Below are positions 1-12,416 of a DNA stretch of 64,000 nt, one piece after another (positions within the stretch are counted from its first letter, which is position 1; every line of letters begins with the position of its first letter). This DNA is from Mastigias papua (taxonomy: Eukaryota; Cnidaria; Scyphozoa; Rhizostomeae; Mastigiidae). The stretch covers positions 11,129,117-11,193,116 of the forward strand of contig OZ025279.1 in assembly GCA_964019165.1 (NCBI GenBank). Reading direction: 5' to 3'. The translations under genes were made by a program, and so were the position numbers. Under the pieces are notes generated by a model, which searched no databases, was not told the DNA's origin, and saw nothing but the letters and a program-made list of their open reading frames with translations.

Positions 1-3000
1 ATAGACAGAGTAGCTTGAGAGGTTTTATACTGAGAGGTACGATTTTGATCAATAAAATTATTGCATGTAGGCAACGATACTAGCCGTACATAGGGGAGTA
101 GATTAGATTAGGGTTCGGTCTGGGGACGAAACCCGACGGAAATTTTTAGGATGACGTCCATTCGATTTTAAGGAGGCAATCTTTGTACTTACAAAGATAT
201 ACCCATTCTAGATAGAAAACTGGAGATGACTTAAGAATGATATGAAAGAGAAAACATGAGAAGATTTTGTTACATTTTTGGACGAACAAAGAGTTACAGT
301 TCTACGAGTTTCACACCAGGTAGCCTGCCCGAGAAATAGATAGAAAATCAATGACTGTTTGGTGTCAGCTGTTGCTTTACCTATGAATATTATTATGATG
401 TGATACCTTTCAAATCATTTGCATGGCAACAAATTAAAGTACAATATGACAATTTTACTTTTGTCGGGGTAACAAATACCGACTAACTTTTTGCATTATG
501 CTGTCGAAGGGTTTCATCAGAACTTTTATGGAGGGCAGCTGCCCCCACCCCTATAAATGCCTGTTTATTAGCATTGTGTGTAGTTAGTGATTAAATGATA
601 GTGCTAAAGCAGCGTTCGACTTTGCCAAATAACATGATAACTGAGAACGCGGGCAAGCAATGTAGACCGACAGATTTTAGTTGACCACGTACTTTTGGGA
701 CCACATCCTTTGCCACAGCGTATATGAATTACACGGTTTTTTTTAAAAGAAACAAACCCTCTCCCTTCAGCCTGGATGCTTCTTAATATTTTGTATACTT
801 GTTTCTTAAGTGTTTCTTAAAATTCTTGAAATTTCCTATAGCAACAAGGCAAATATGAGACGAGAAATTGAAGTTTTAGTTAAAAACAACATTGGTGACT
901 CGGATTTTAGGATCCCTGAAAATTAAATCAAACTCTAGCAGGGGTGCTCCGGGCTCTCCTAAGCCCCGTTAGAAATGCCCCCTGCTGTCAATTGGATCAG
1001 GTATAAACAGATGAGGTACATTTTTTGAAACTAGAAACCTTTGGATATCTCATCCGATCCTATCCCTTTCCTATCATTTAAGCTTAAAAGTATGCTTTGG
1101 TGCAGGATTATGTTTGTAGAAATGAGATGCAAGACTGTATGTCCTTTGTCATATCAGGAGAGAATGATAAAAAATCTCTATGGTTATAGCTTTGTAATTG
1201 GTTTTTGTAATCAATGTTTGTTGCATGAGTGATTGCAAAGCAGGTTACTTAACCAGTATCATCCCTAGGTAACAAACTTTTAAATGAAAATAAATGAAAG
1301 TGTCAAGTATGGTTGTTAAATCATGCCCCAGAAGCAGCTCCATTAGCAACTCCAGTCTGCTTGTCGTGAATTCACCATCTGTTATGCTTCAAATACAATT
1401 TAATAAGTGGAGAAAACTTACCTCGATACTGCTGTTTTAGATGCAACTGCCACTTGCTAGCGTCTTGCCATCTAAGGTGAACAGGAAAACCTTGTCGTAT
1501 ATTTGACAGCGCTTCACGTCTAGTAGTAGTAACTGCTTCCAGTTCCCCGCGCTAATGGAGCAACTGCTCCAAATTCTTGTGGCCTAACTATCTTCACCTT
1601 TCAGTGATCTGCTGCTACACAAACCTGTTTGTTTGCCTTTATTTGTAAAGTACCATCAAAGTATTTATTTCAATCGCCAATAGAATGCAAACTTTGCTCT
1701 TATGAATCACTTGATCCTTCCCTTGAAAAATGATATTCCGATGCTAGCTCTTGATAGTCTACAGATTTCTTGGTTCTTTGTTTCCTTGTTGTGCTGCTAA
1801 TTAGGCGTGATCTTACCCATCATTCGTATTTATTGACTTCTTTACTGCCTGATCAAGTTCTTTCAATTTTCAAACGGAAATTTCTTTTCTTCAAGTCCTT
1901 CATTTGCTCATACTCATTCCATTTAATCGTCTTGCTGAAAGCCGAATTTTTTCCAGAAGACCATCACTGAAAACTTTTAGAGTTAATTCTCATACTGTTG
2001 TACCGTAGGGTTCATTTGTTTCATTTTCTTTCGTTTCAAATTTTTAGATCCAATTTGGCAACAATAATCCACTGAGATTTGCAAAGACTAAGAAGCGTAA
2101 GAGAAAAGTTGTCTCAAGCACCCTATCACATTTTTCATTTTCTGTCAGCACCTCACATTGTACTCAAATTTGCTTCCAAGCACGAACTTCATAGCTTTCA
2201 AATGACAACTCCTCTCGTAGCTACCAAATGCATCGGCATTGCAGGCCTTTTTAGCACAGTTCAGTATTTCATAAGCCTTAACTTCGACCTCAAGTTTGCC
2301 TCTCGTAGCTGAACCTAGTTTCCCTTTAAAATGTGCTTGCACTGCATTATCACTTCGTATCTGGTTTGAATTTTTTTATCACCAAAGTGGCTGCTTTCAT
2401 GAAAGCAGTTCGCAACTGACCTTTAGTTTACAGCCTTTAGACACTCCTCAATGTACTCTTTCTATCAAAAGCAATTACGCAACGTTGTTTTTAGACTACT
2501 TTGATCCGTAGAACGCCTGTCAAAAGTCGTATGATTTGAATAGCTGGTTCTGCACGGTATTCTTATCTTTCCAAGCAAATAACTAGTGTTACACGCCTGT
2601 CTCTCCCGGTTGCAAACAAGCAGGTGCAGTTATAGGTTCGAGATCCGAAACCTTATGAAAACGTTAGCCATCTGGTGTTAACGATCTTTTATCTTTGTGC
2701 ATGCAAACTTTAACTATGCAGGGGGCTCCTCCATACCAGCCCTCATTACATATTTCCAATGTGTACTTGTATATACCACTAACAAAACCACGCTGAGTTG
2801 CCAAACTACAACTGGTGTTAACTTACTTCGCATATTTTCCTCGCAGAAGGTATTTGAATGATGGGACATAGTTTCATGGTTTGTTGCTATTCACAAACTT
2901 GAGAATCCAGCGCATAGCTAAGAAAGTTTATTATTGTCCTCTAACCGTCTTAAGTTTGAATTGCTACTCTACACGCAACAAAATGCCGAGCACAATCGAT

Positions 3001-3700
3001 TCTCAACAAAATTTTCGCCTCCACACGAGGCCAAAGATAGATACCAGCACAACATGACTCTACTTCATCTGCCACTCTGCTTGTTTAAGCATTTTGATAG
3101 CCAGTTGTAAGAGACATACTTTTATGGAAACGACAGTAGAAATCCATGCTTATTAAGTTTAGACTTGTCTTAAATTAAGCAGCAAATTCAAGCTCAGAAT
3201 TATTTTACCACGACATATATTCGCACTTAGCAGACGAAAGATCACTCTCCGCATATATGCAATGGGAAAGAAAAATCTTTACCTCCCCTTCCACTCAATG
3301 CAATTATGGCCTCGACCAATAGTATTGTTTTCACACTTCAGCCATGTATTGCAAAATGATTATTGTATCTGCCATTCTATTGCTTGGGGATTCTGCAAAT
3401 GAAAAACTGTAATCGATAGTCTTACTGGCAAAGGGAATTTTGACCGCTTAGTAACTATTGGGATTAGTGCTTCAGCACAGAAAAATAGTGTCGTTTGCCG
3501 AAGCTATTATGGCTATCTCTCGTGAAGAATTTATGTTATTTGTATCCGACTAACAAAGCGTATCTGTTTGAAAAGTATCAAAAACATAAAGAAAGCTTCT
3601 TAATTTTTTCCTTATATGAGATTGGTCCATATTAAAAAACTGTTTGCAAAGGGTCTTCTCGTACATCTCCATGGACAACCTTCGTTAGAATTCAGCAGAT
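1..3700. other. Intergenic DNA, no gene seen
   Basis: AT-rich sequence with only short ORFs (up to about 77 codons), none with recognisable protein features. No tRNA, strong repeat or transposon end was recognised. Unresolved small exons cannot be excluded. Confidence 0.5.
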
Positions 3701-3904
3701 GTTATTGATAGTTATTGAAGAGCAGATGATCCATGATCGGTGATGGTAGTGATGAAAGTATTCGCTTTCATGGTTGCAGTGGTTGTGTCGATAGTGAGTA
3801 TAATGATGCAAATGGATAAGGATGATGATTGTACCTGCGCTGTAGTGATGGATCGTTATGATGATTCATTATAAAGCAATTATGAGGCAATGTAAGTGAT
3901 GAAA

Positions 3905-4257
3905 TACATACATACACACATACATACATACATACATACATACATACATACATACATACATACATACATACATACATACATACATACATACATACATACA
4001 TACATACATACATACATACATACATACATACATACATACATACATACATACATACATACATACATACATACATACATACATACATACATACATACATACA
4101 TACATACATACATACATACATACATACATACATACATACATACATACATACATACATACATACATACATACATACATACATACATACATACATACATACA
4201 TACATACATACATACATACATACATACATACATACATACATACATACATACATACAT
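3905..4257. repeat. (CATA)n microsatellite, about 350 bp
   Basis: An almost uninterrupted tetranucleotide array of more than 80 units, with a few CACA variants at its left end. It is open in several frames on both strands because it contains no stop codon in those phases. The apparent Tyr-Ile-His-Thr and Met-Tyr-Val-Cys proteins are therefore artefacts. Confidence 0.97.
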
Positions 4258-4320
4258 GGCAGTACTCCAACTGCATCTTCTACAAAGCTAAAGTGCTCAA
4301 CAATTGAATGGAGCGTTATA

Positions 4321-4425
4321 AGATATAATAATAAAAGTTATACCACACTGTCATACGCAACCGTCTGAAGATTGGAAACATGAAACCGACGGTCGCGTAT
4401 GACAGTATGGTATAACTTTTTTTAT

Positions 4426-4432
<7 letters not shown>
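4321..4432. repeat. Imperfect inverted repeat abutting an AT tract
   Basis: Arms 4321-4365 and 4388-4432 are reverse complements with about four mismatches, separated by a 22-nt loop. The right arm runs directly into the AT tract starting near 4434. The apex carries CTGAAGA (4365-4371) and GAAAC (4382-4386), flanked by complementary CCGT and ACGG. This layout resembles a degenerate hammerhead core and parallels the better hairpin at 42755-42897. Confidence 0.85.
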
Positions 4433-4433
<1 letters not shown>

Positions 4434-4502
<69 letters not shown>

Positions 4503-4514
4503 CTTATATATATT
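4434..4514. repeat. (TA)n microsatellite
   Basis: A TA dinucleotide run, interrupted near its right end by TTTATATATACTTA. Confidence 0.95.
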
Positions 4515-4763
4515 GAATAATGATAAATGAGAACGAACTTGTTTGAAAAGTAGTATGGGATAAATGAAATAAACCGAGCACACTTCGCATCAAAGCAATT
4601 AAATGCAACTAGAGGTTACATTGTTCTGGGTTTTCTCTTCACTTCAATTAGTGTGCTGTATACCTTTACACCTACTGTAGTCTTTGTGTTTACTCTGAAG
4701 ATAAATTCATGATACTGACGGGGTTACATTGATTTAAATGGTATGATATGGCTGTTATGGTGT

Positions 4764-4945
4764 GATAAGATCAAGATGATATGAGCAAGATGATGACGAT
4801 GATATCAATGTAGATAATGGTTATTATTTTTATGATGATCATGATACTGATAATGATGATGGCAATACTGATCCTGATGCTGATGATGGCAATACTGATC
4901 CTGATGCTGATGATAATGATGATGCTGATGCTGATCACATGCATG
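4764..4945. repeat. GAT-rich low-complexity tract
   Basis: Degenerate GAT/GCT/ACT triplets, including a duplicated 24-bp stretch of the GATGATGGCAATACTGATCC type. Confidence 0.8.
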
Positions 4946-5002
4946 ATTATAATGAAGATACCATGATATGGTCATGTTGATGTGAAATCTATTCTAAACG
5001 AT

Positions 5003-5236
5003 AACTTTTTAAGTAAAGGGAATAATGCGATTCATTTATTTATGCATAAAAAAGATGATTTGTAGCAAGCGCTATCTAAAAACTTTTTAAGTAAAGGGAA
5101 TAATGCGACTCATTTATTTATGCATAAAAAAGATGATTTGTAGCAAGCGCTATCTAAAAACTTTTTAAGTAAAGGGAATAATGCGACTCATTTATTTATG
5201 CATAAAAAAGATGATTTGTAGCAAGCGCTATCTAAA
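5003..5236. repeat. Tandem repeat, 78-bp unit, three copies
   Basis: Units starting at 5003, 5081 and 5159 each begin AACTTTTTAAGTAAAGGG and end GCAAGCGCTATCTAAA. Copies 2 and 3 share a C where copy 1 has a T (GCGACTC against GCGATTC). This suggests copy 3 arose from copy 2 or the reverse. No ORF runs through it. Confidence 0.95.
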
Positions 5237-5495
5237 ATTAATAAATACAAGATACTTCTATCCAGTAAGCATTTATTCATCAGACTGTTTTATAGCTTCT
5301 ATAGTTGTACCGCTGCGGAGGTGTACAATTTTGTTGTAGCAAGTGCCATGATATTGAATCTGAGAGTGCTAGTTCTTGAAGAAATTCGATTGTCATTAGA
5401 AGAATGTGAGATGAAGGCATGTATTAGAAATATGCTTGATACCCAATGAAATTCATGATCATTTCATAATTCTCATCATTAGTACTATTGTCGTG

Positions 5496-5540
5496 ATTCT
5501 CATCATCATCATCATCATCTTCTTCTTCTTCTTCTTCTTC
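5496..5540. repeat. (ATC)n/(TTC)n microsatellite
   Basis: Six ATC units followed by eight to nine TTC units, directly left of the first 300-bp repeat copy. Confidence 0.9.
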
Positions 5541-5850
5541 TCGTTACGCCCCTCACAGGGCCTGAGACTGACCCTAGGATCAGTGGACCGCCTATGAATT
5601 GTTTAAAAGAGGTGATTGAGTCGGCTACACTCAGTCCACTCTGTTACCCCAACAGCTACTTGGCAGAACAGCGGTCTGATCCACTGAGCCTGTTGTTCAC
5701 CGCTGGGGCCTGGTTGGACAGTTTGCCACAAGTGACCAACAACTGCCCCAATTCTGAATCTTTGCCAAATGACTCGCTATCAACTTAAGGGCAGTGTCTC
5801 TTTGTGCCCGCCCACCAGCACGAGGAAGTTTCCAACCATGTGCGGGCTAT
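5541..5850 (+). mobile_element. SINE-like dispersed repeat, copy 1
   Basis: This is the first of three related segments of about 300 bp. It starts TCGTTACGCCCCT next to a TTC tract. Shared landmarks are GGCCTGA near the start, ACTCNNTCCACTCTGTTACC, GCAGTGTCTCT and the end CCAACCATG-GGCTAT. It runs straight into an (ATC)n tail. A trinucleotide 3' tail on a short non-coding repeat is typical of SINEs and of truncated LINE ends. I see no pol III A or B box, so the class is open. Confidence 0.65.
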
Positions 5851-5940
5851 CATCATCATCATAATTGCCATCAGCATCATCATCTTCATCAATCATTATC
5901 ATCTTCTTCGTATTCTTCTTCTTCCTCTTCTTTTTCCTTC

Positions 5941-6249
5941 TCGTTACGCCCCTAATGTAGCCTGAGGGTCAGTGTACAATCTGCCGCCAATTGTTTAAAA
6001 CAGGTGACTGAGTCGGCTGCACTATATCCACTCTGTTACCCCCAACAGTTGCTTAGAAGAGCTCCAACGTGAAGCTGCAGAGCCTGATTTTCACTGAAGG
6101 AGCCTAGTTGAACAGTTTATTCCCGGTCATCGACATCTACCCCAGCTCTGAATCTCTGCAAAATGAAATCACTATCAACTTTACGGCGGTGTCTGTCTCT
6201 CTCTGCTCGCTCATTACCACGAGAAGATCTCCAACCATGGGCTAGCTAT
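5941..6249 (+). mobile_element. SINE-like dispersed repeat, copy 2
   Basis: It starts TCGTTACGCCCCT after a TTC-rich tract, like copy 1, and ends CATGGGCTAGCTATC in a long CAT/CAC tail. The match to copy 1 is clear over its whole length with scattered substitutions and small indels. Confidence 0.65.
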
Positions 6250-6415
6250 CATCATCATCATCACTGCCACCACCACCACAATCAACACCACTACCACCAC
6301 CAACACCACCACCACCACCACCACCAAAACCATCACCACCAACACCACCGCCAAAACCATCACCACCACCACCACCGCCAAAACCACCACCACCACCACC
6401 ACTACCACCACCACC

Positions 6416-6449
<34 letters not shown>

Positions 6450-6454
6450 TCATA
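6250..6454. repeat. (CAY)n/(CCA)n microsatellite
   Basis: CAC, CAT and CCA triplets form the expanded tail of SINE-like copy 2. The His-rich reading on + and the Val/Met-rich reading on - are artefacts of the triplet repeat. Confidence 0.93.
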
Positions 6455-6918
6455 TCAGATCCTCATTATCACATCATCGTGAGTAGGTATTAATCTTGTA
6501 TTTACTCTTTGCTGGCAACTCATTTTGCATCGCTCTGATATGAAGAGTCACATCTCTATTTCTATGCAACTGACTTTTTCGAAAGCATTCTGTGAGACTT
6601 AAGATTTCCCTACCATTTACTCAAGCAATCGCAATATTTGTTGAAAGTCAAACAAGGCAGTGGAAATCAATTGAAATAGATTTATTTATGATTAGTAATG
6701 GATTGTATTAATCAATAAGTATTCTTCTTGGATGTTGACAATATGCTCAATCGCAAATGTTTGTTTGCATGTCGGCATCGGATGCAATCAAATAGTGGTC
6801 CTAACTCAAAGATGGGTAATTATGTTTTCTATGGGGCCACAAAAAAGCAGAAGATATCGTGGAGCAAAGTATAAAAAAATAATCAACATCTGTCTGTCTA
6901 TCAGTCTGTCTGCCTGTT

Positions 6919-7217
6919 CTCCCACTACGCCCCTTGCGTGGCATAGGCTGGCCCTGGGATCAGTGATCGCTTTCAAATTGTTTAGAAGAGGTAATTGAGT
7001 TGGCTACATTCAATCCATTCTGTTACCTCAGCAGGTACTTATTAGAACTGAAGCCTGAAGCTGCTGAGCCTGAATTTCAATGGAGGGGGCCTGGCAACAT
7101 TTGCCCCAATTCTGAATATCTGTGAAACGAGTCACTATCAACTTAAGACCAGTGTCTCTCTGTGCCTCTGTGCCCCCCTCACCACCACGAAGAAGTCTCC
7201 AACCACGGGATAGCAGT
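6919..7217 (+). mobile_element. SINE-like dispersed repeat, copy 3
   Basis: It has the same body as copies 1 and 2: CACTACGCCCCT near the start, GATCAGTG, CATTCTGTTACC, and CCAACCACGGGATAGC at the end. A short ATC-rich tail follows, then TA and TG tracts. It is more diverged from copies 1 and 2 than they are from each other. Confidence 0.6.
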
Positions 7218-7261
7218 CATCATCATCGTCATCAATACCATAATTATCATCATCATAAATG

Positions 7262-7486
<225 letters not shown>

Positions 7487-7623
7487 AAGAAGATATCATG
7501 TGTGCGTACTGAAGAAGATATTATGTGTGCGTACTGAAGAAGATATCATGTGTGCGTACTGAAGAAGATATCATGTGTGCGTACTGAAGAAGATATCATG
7601 TGGGCGTACTGAAGAAGATATCA
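7487..7623. repeat. Tandem repeat, 25-bp unit, about 5.5 copies
   Basis: The unit GAAGAAGATATCATGTGTGC plus GTACT is repeated head to tail with single-base variants (TTATG, GTGGGC). It follows directly from the TG tract, and each unit contains TGTGTGC. The array may therefore have grown out of the microsatellite edge. Confidence 0.95.
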
Positions 7624-8563
7624 ATCGAAATACCTACGATATATGAATGAATATTTTTAATTTTCTGTATGCCTGCATTCTGTATAGATATTTAGCTGCT
7701 ATTCCGCTACGTTCAGCACTCTACATTAAAATGATTGTATGACAATTTCTTTAAATTTTTCTTGTATATATTTCAATTGCTAATGCAAATAAAAACCTCC
7801 ATCTCTTATAGTAGATAGCTTGCATCTGGCAGACAAGGCACATATAATTGGAAAGAAGACTGAAGGCAAAACAGAAGATCTGCAAAGTAATAATAAAAGC
7901 AAATCTATCAAAAGGAATACGTGTATCTATATTTCTTAGTATCTATGAAGATCAGGGTTTGCTTATGGTTTGTTCATCACATCAAAAGTGTTGTTGGTGG
8001 ATCAAATGTTGATGGCTGTAATTTTTCTTAATATGCAATTTATGTGCTGTTTTCCGATATCAATGATCATTGCACATCTCAATGTAAGATTTACAGGATC
8101 TTCAGAGGCATCGTACCCTCTGGCCCCCCTGTTGATATTGCTGTCCACTTTTTAGGATTTTTCGGAACATTACCAACACTAGTTATATGCTAAAACATGA
8201 GTCAAATGGATTTGTTGAAAGCTTTCTTCCTTGGCCTCACAAAAGTTGTAGGCCCACGATGCTTCTGAGTAACTTACAATAATCCTTACGGAGCTTAAAG
8301 GAGAGGTTAATGAAATTGACATTACGGTATTTTGAAGATGATAGGTCATGGGTGCATGCACGTATAGTAATACAGTGGTCCCTCGTTTATCACTGGGGTT
8401 ATGTTCTAATAGTAACCCGTTCTAATAGTTATGTTCTAATAGTAATAATAATAATTGGCCAAATCTACAAAGTATGCATGTATAACTTTTACAACTATGT
8501 TATGTTTTGTAAAGGCAACAAGATTTGGAAGAAATTAAAAGTGAAAGTGCGAGAAAATAGCCG

Positions 8564-8633
8564 ACCCGAGCGGGATTCGAACTCGCAACCCGTGACTTGT
8601 ACGTCAAGTGCTCTACCAACTGAGCTATCGGGC
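8564..8633 (-). tRNA. tRNA-like sequence, left arm (probably SINE or pseudogene)
   Basis: Read on the minus strand, it has a 6-bp acceptor stem (GCCCGA with TCGGGT), a D arm GCTC-AGTTGGTA-GAGC matching a pol III A box, and a T arm with GTTCGAATCC matching a B box. The anticodon arm is abnormal: ACTTG and CAAGT pair around a 5-nt loop with no U33. A functional tRNA is unlikely. Confidence 0.5.
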
Positions 8634-8645
8634 GAAAATTATGTA

Positions 8646-8715
8646 GCCCGATAGCTCAGTTGGTAGAGCACTTGGCGTACAAGTCACGGGTTACGAGTTC
8701 GAATCCTGCACGGGT
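8646..8715 (+). tRNA. tRNA-like sequence, right arm (probably SINE or pseudogene)
   Basis: This is the mirror copy of the left arm and has the same A-box-like TAGCTCAGTTGGTAGAGC. It differs at about four sites (GGCGTAC, TTACGAG, CCTGCACGGG). The change in the 3' acceptor strand breaks one pair, so it is the more decayed copy. Confidence 0.45.
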
Positions 8716-8784
8716 AAGTTATTTTCTCACGCTTTCACTTTTTACTACAATATGCTTTAAGCTTACAAAACCCACCACCACACA

Positions 8785-8875
8785 CTTTGAATAAATGAAT
8801 GGATGAATGAATAAATGAATTAATGAATGGACGAATGAATGAATGCGAGAAGGAATGAATGAAAGGATGAATGAT
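8785..8875. repeat. Degenerate (GAAT)n microsatellite
   Basis: GAAT/AAAT/GGAT tetranucleotides with many substitutions, just right of the tRNA-like palindrome. Confidence 0.85.
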
Positions 8876-9413
8876 ACCCAGTAGCAGTAAAGTGACTGTA
8901 CACAGAGGAAGAAGCATTGTTCTCTTTATGATTTCTTCCGACAATTCCCTAGTGTCTCACGCAAGAGAGACCGTTGAGTCATTTTGCTGCCATGTTCTAC
9001 AATTCTCTCCCACCTCTTAGAAGTGCAAGGCCTGTGTTGAATTGCGAATGGCACTATGCGACGTGAGTTAGGATGGTTATCAACGCTACTGCATTGTTTC
9101 CTGGCTTTTGTTTGCCTGGAGGGGATACAACAAGCGCCCCATTACATTTCAATACATATTAAATCTATTGATCGCCTTTTGTGTGTGAGAAAATAAAAGA
9201 TTTTCCGCTGCTAGTAAGCCTGTACTTGATTGAAAGGTCTTTCATTTAGAGAAGTTGTCCCAATGCAATGGTGCCCTTGACCATATCTCAATAGGACGAC
9301 GAGCGAGTTCCAGAAAATCCGTTGGAGGTAACTCTTTATTGTACTTCTTTGCATATTCCTTTGCTTATAAGCCGAAGAGTTGACGAGAATTTTTATATTC
9401 ATTTACACGTTTT

Positions 9414-9575
9414 TGAATAAATCTATAAGGAACCATCGAGTAGAAAGCCGATAAAGGAATATTACTTATGGCAAAATGACTAAGGAAGTTCTAAATTTCG
9501 AGCATTGCTATCACAACAAAAAATTCCAGGGTTAGGAGCCTGGTTCCTTTCGTTGCAGTCAAATGCATGTGAATT
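9414..9575. repeat. Dispersed repeat family B, copy 1
   Basis: It shares the order AAGGAACC, then a TTTTGGAATT-like middle, then AAGAAT/AGGAACCTGGTTCC and TTGCAGTC with 55015-55165 and 59035-59215. The similarity is patchy and was judged by eye. Confidence 0.4.
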
Positions 9576-12416
9576 GCGTGCAGTCCATTAAACAAGTTTT
9601 TCATAGAAGTGTCTCCTTTTAAATTAATTTTATTATTTTCTGGGCTCTACATGTGCTGTTAAAACTAAGGAACCTTTAGAACAGTAAACAATCGCACAAA
9701 AGATCCATAACGTTAAAGAACCTGTATCCTAAAATTCTTCAGAACCCTATAAACAAGATGCGAAATTTTGACCTTAACTGGTTCAGCAAGGAAACTGGGA
9801 GTTTTCTTTCAAGAAAAAAGACCAAGTTCTATCATAAAACAACTACTATTCGTATAATACGAATAAACCAAGGTTCGCAATTTTTGTCCTAACACAAACA
9901 AATGTTGCAGTCTACTAAGTATCCTAACGCAGACAGTTCTTCTGTTGTACTGTGAGTTCTTTCTCAGCTTTTGCAGCCCTCTCCTCATCGTCCAGTATCG
10001 TCCCGTGTCTCTGTTAATCGTGGCTTCCCCTGTTCTCGTGGGTTTCTTCTCCTCGAGGCTTTCCTTTACCTCGCCACCGCACTTCTTCCTGTCTCTCGTT
10101 TTTCTCTCACCATCTTTATTGTTCTTTCCCTCCATTTCTCCGTTGGGACTATACATTTATGACGTCATCAATCTTCGAGCCATTTCTTATCTCTCCCCCC
10201 CCCCCCCTAATCGAGTAATGTCGTCTCAACAAGCTCCTTGTCATTTCTAGCGATAAACAACGTCGAATTCTAATAACCCCTGCTCCATTCCACCCAAATA
10301 ATCTATGTAAATCGGATAGAAGACCAACCATAAAAAGAGCAGCTACCGTTGACGTTTTCTCCTAAATAGAATTTGGACTTTTCTAAAGAAGATTAGTATC
10401 TTAATCCAATTTTATGTCCCTTTTGCCCATTACTCATCTTAGAACAACACGGAATTAATAAACATTAAGGCAACCTCTAGATGGTAAATTCTTAGAAACT
10501 ATTATGACTTTGCACAAATTTCAAGGATCCTTGTGACGATGTCGACAACAGGAAACCAGCCTCCCTCCCTCTCTGAGCATACGTCGTAAAACATCGAGTA
10601 ATGGCAATGCCCCTTCCCCCCTACCGACCGACGTCATATATGCATGACCCATTTGTGTTTTCTTCATGTTGTCATTCAGATGTGCTCCCGCCCCAGAGGA
10701 AGACGTTGCCGGGTTCTGAATAAGTTGTGATATACTAGGCAGGCCAAACTTTTCATTATGAACTACTGCCCAAAATTTTATATTCATATGTCTTTTATAA
10801 GAATCATTTTAGTCTAGGTTCACAAAAGGGCGGATCTTTTTAGTGGGTTTTTACTGTACTACACTGTGGCTAAAAGTAGTCCAGAAATACGACGCATTAA
10901 AGCTAGGTCCGGAGCTAGGTATATTAAAGTGTACGCATTGTCCAAGTTTAGCACATGGAATTAGTTGTATGGCTGACTGAAGTTTTCAAAAGTAGTTTTC
11001 TTGCAATAGCACATTCCATGGGCTAGATCACATAGAGTTTGCCAATTCTGTACGAATTTGTGGTGAACAATTTTGCAAGAAATTGCTACTGGTGTTGAAT
11101 CTGTGTAGGTTAGTTGCTAGATACTATTCGTACCGGACAGCAGTTCCCTTCAGCATTAAGTAACATTTTGTAAAAGCCAACTGTTGGTTTTTTTTGAGTC
11201 GCAGTTACAGCGAGCGATGAATCACAAACTATAACCTGGCTTCCATAAGGTCGCAAACTGAGGCTACGTGTCGTTACATGTAAGGAATTTGTGCATGGCG
11301 AAATTGCAAAATTTGAAATGCCCATGGTATTCTGGGAAAGTTATCGCTAAGTGTCGCCAGAATGTAGGACTTCTTCTTTCCATAACGTTTTAACTCAGCG
11401 ACAGGTAGCGACAGTTGGCGACCTTATAGAAACCAGGCTTAAGTGTTACTCATTTAGTGTACCATCTCATTTAAAAATGGGGTGTGGGTTTGTAAGACTG
11501 GGTGGAATATGCAGATATGAGACTTAAAGGTGTAGACACATTTTCGAAGACCTACGATTGGAATTTATCATGCAATGGCTTAAGATGCAAAACAAGGCTC
11601 TAGAGAAAACGGAGAAGAGCTAGAATCATAATGAATTATTTTCGGTGATTTCTGTTGTGAGTTTCTGGTTGAATTTTTGCCAATAGTTTCAGAAATCTAT
11701 CCATACCCATACTTAAAAAGTTCTGAATTGGCCTAAAGCGGTTTCTTGAAGTTCCATAAATAAGGCATCGCAAGCTCCGAGGCTAGTGTATTTGACAACC
11801 AACTTTTAACCCAGCTTTGATTCCCTGGCGCTTTGACCCATCTTCTCTTTTCAGCGATTTACAATTACGGATACTATTATGGCGATACAGGAAAGCAGCA
11901 TCGGTTTCTTTGCTTCCATGTTTTCTTTCAATAGCTTCATACAAAAGTTAACGGATGTTTTAGTGTGCGGACAGAACACATAACAGTGCCGGACATGGCC
12001 ATACAAATGTATGACGATGTTCGGAAACAAATGTATCAACGCGTAGATCGGGCTTTAGACCATTGGTGAACTTCTGTTTAGTTCGTCTATATTTTTACAT
12101 AATGGCTCCATTTCCTATATCAAAATGTTCTCTTGTTTATGAACATCTGCACCATTGCTTTCAACAAATTTGCCGGAATCGTTTTGTGATACTAATAGGA
12201 AACGACTTAATATACATAGACAGTGTACCTTCGTGCAATAGGTCGAAAAGGGATGTAGATATTTGTGGCCTTTAAACCTGACATAACTTTGAATTGATCA
12301 AACATGCAGTCCTTTATAGTTCACGTAATGCCATTATTTAGCTTTTTGAAGTAGTGAAAGTAGTACGATATGCATTACTTTAAAAGAGCGTGGTTTACAG
12401 GAAAGCGATAACTCGG

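Larger units (their letters stand above)
8537..8742. repeat. Head-to-head tRNA-like palindrome
   Basis: Two divergent copies of a tRNA-like sequence form an inverted repeat of about 97-bp arms around a spacer of about 12 bp. The homology continues past the tRNA-like body into the flank: the left flank GTGAAAGTGCGAGAAAAT is mirrored by ATTTTCTCACGCTTTCAC on the right. The arms differ at only a handful of positions. The matched flanks mean a longer unit was duplicated in inverted orientation, as in a tRNA-derived SINE or a foldback element. Confidence 0.85.

Noticed and set aside
3768..4291. Several 125-161-aa ORFs on both strands (YIHT / MYVC repeats)
   Set aside because: They are translations of the CATA microsatellite and have no non-repeat domain.
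4863..4945. CTGATGA motifs as further hammerhead cores
   Set aside because: They belong to the GAT/GCT triplet array; there is no GAAAC box or pairing stem nearby.
6163..6486. His-rich 107-aa ORF
   Set aside because: It is the translated CAY triplet array of a SINE-like tail; the non-repeat part belongs to the repeat element.
8310..8654. 114-aa ORF ending RPERDSNSQPVTCTSSALPT
   Set aside because: That end is the translation of the tRNA-like sequence in antisense, a well-known false protein.
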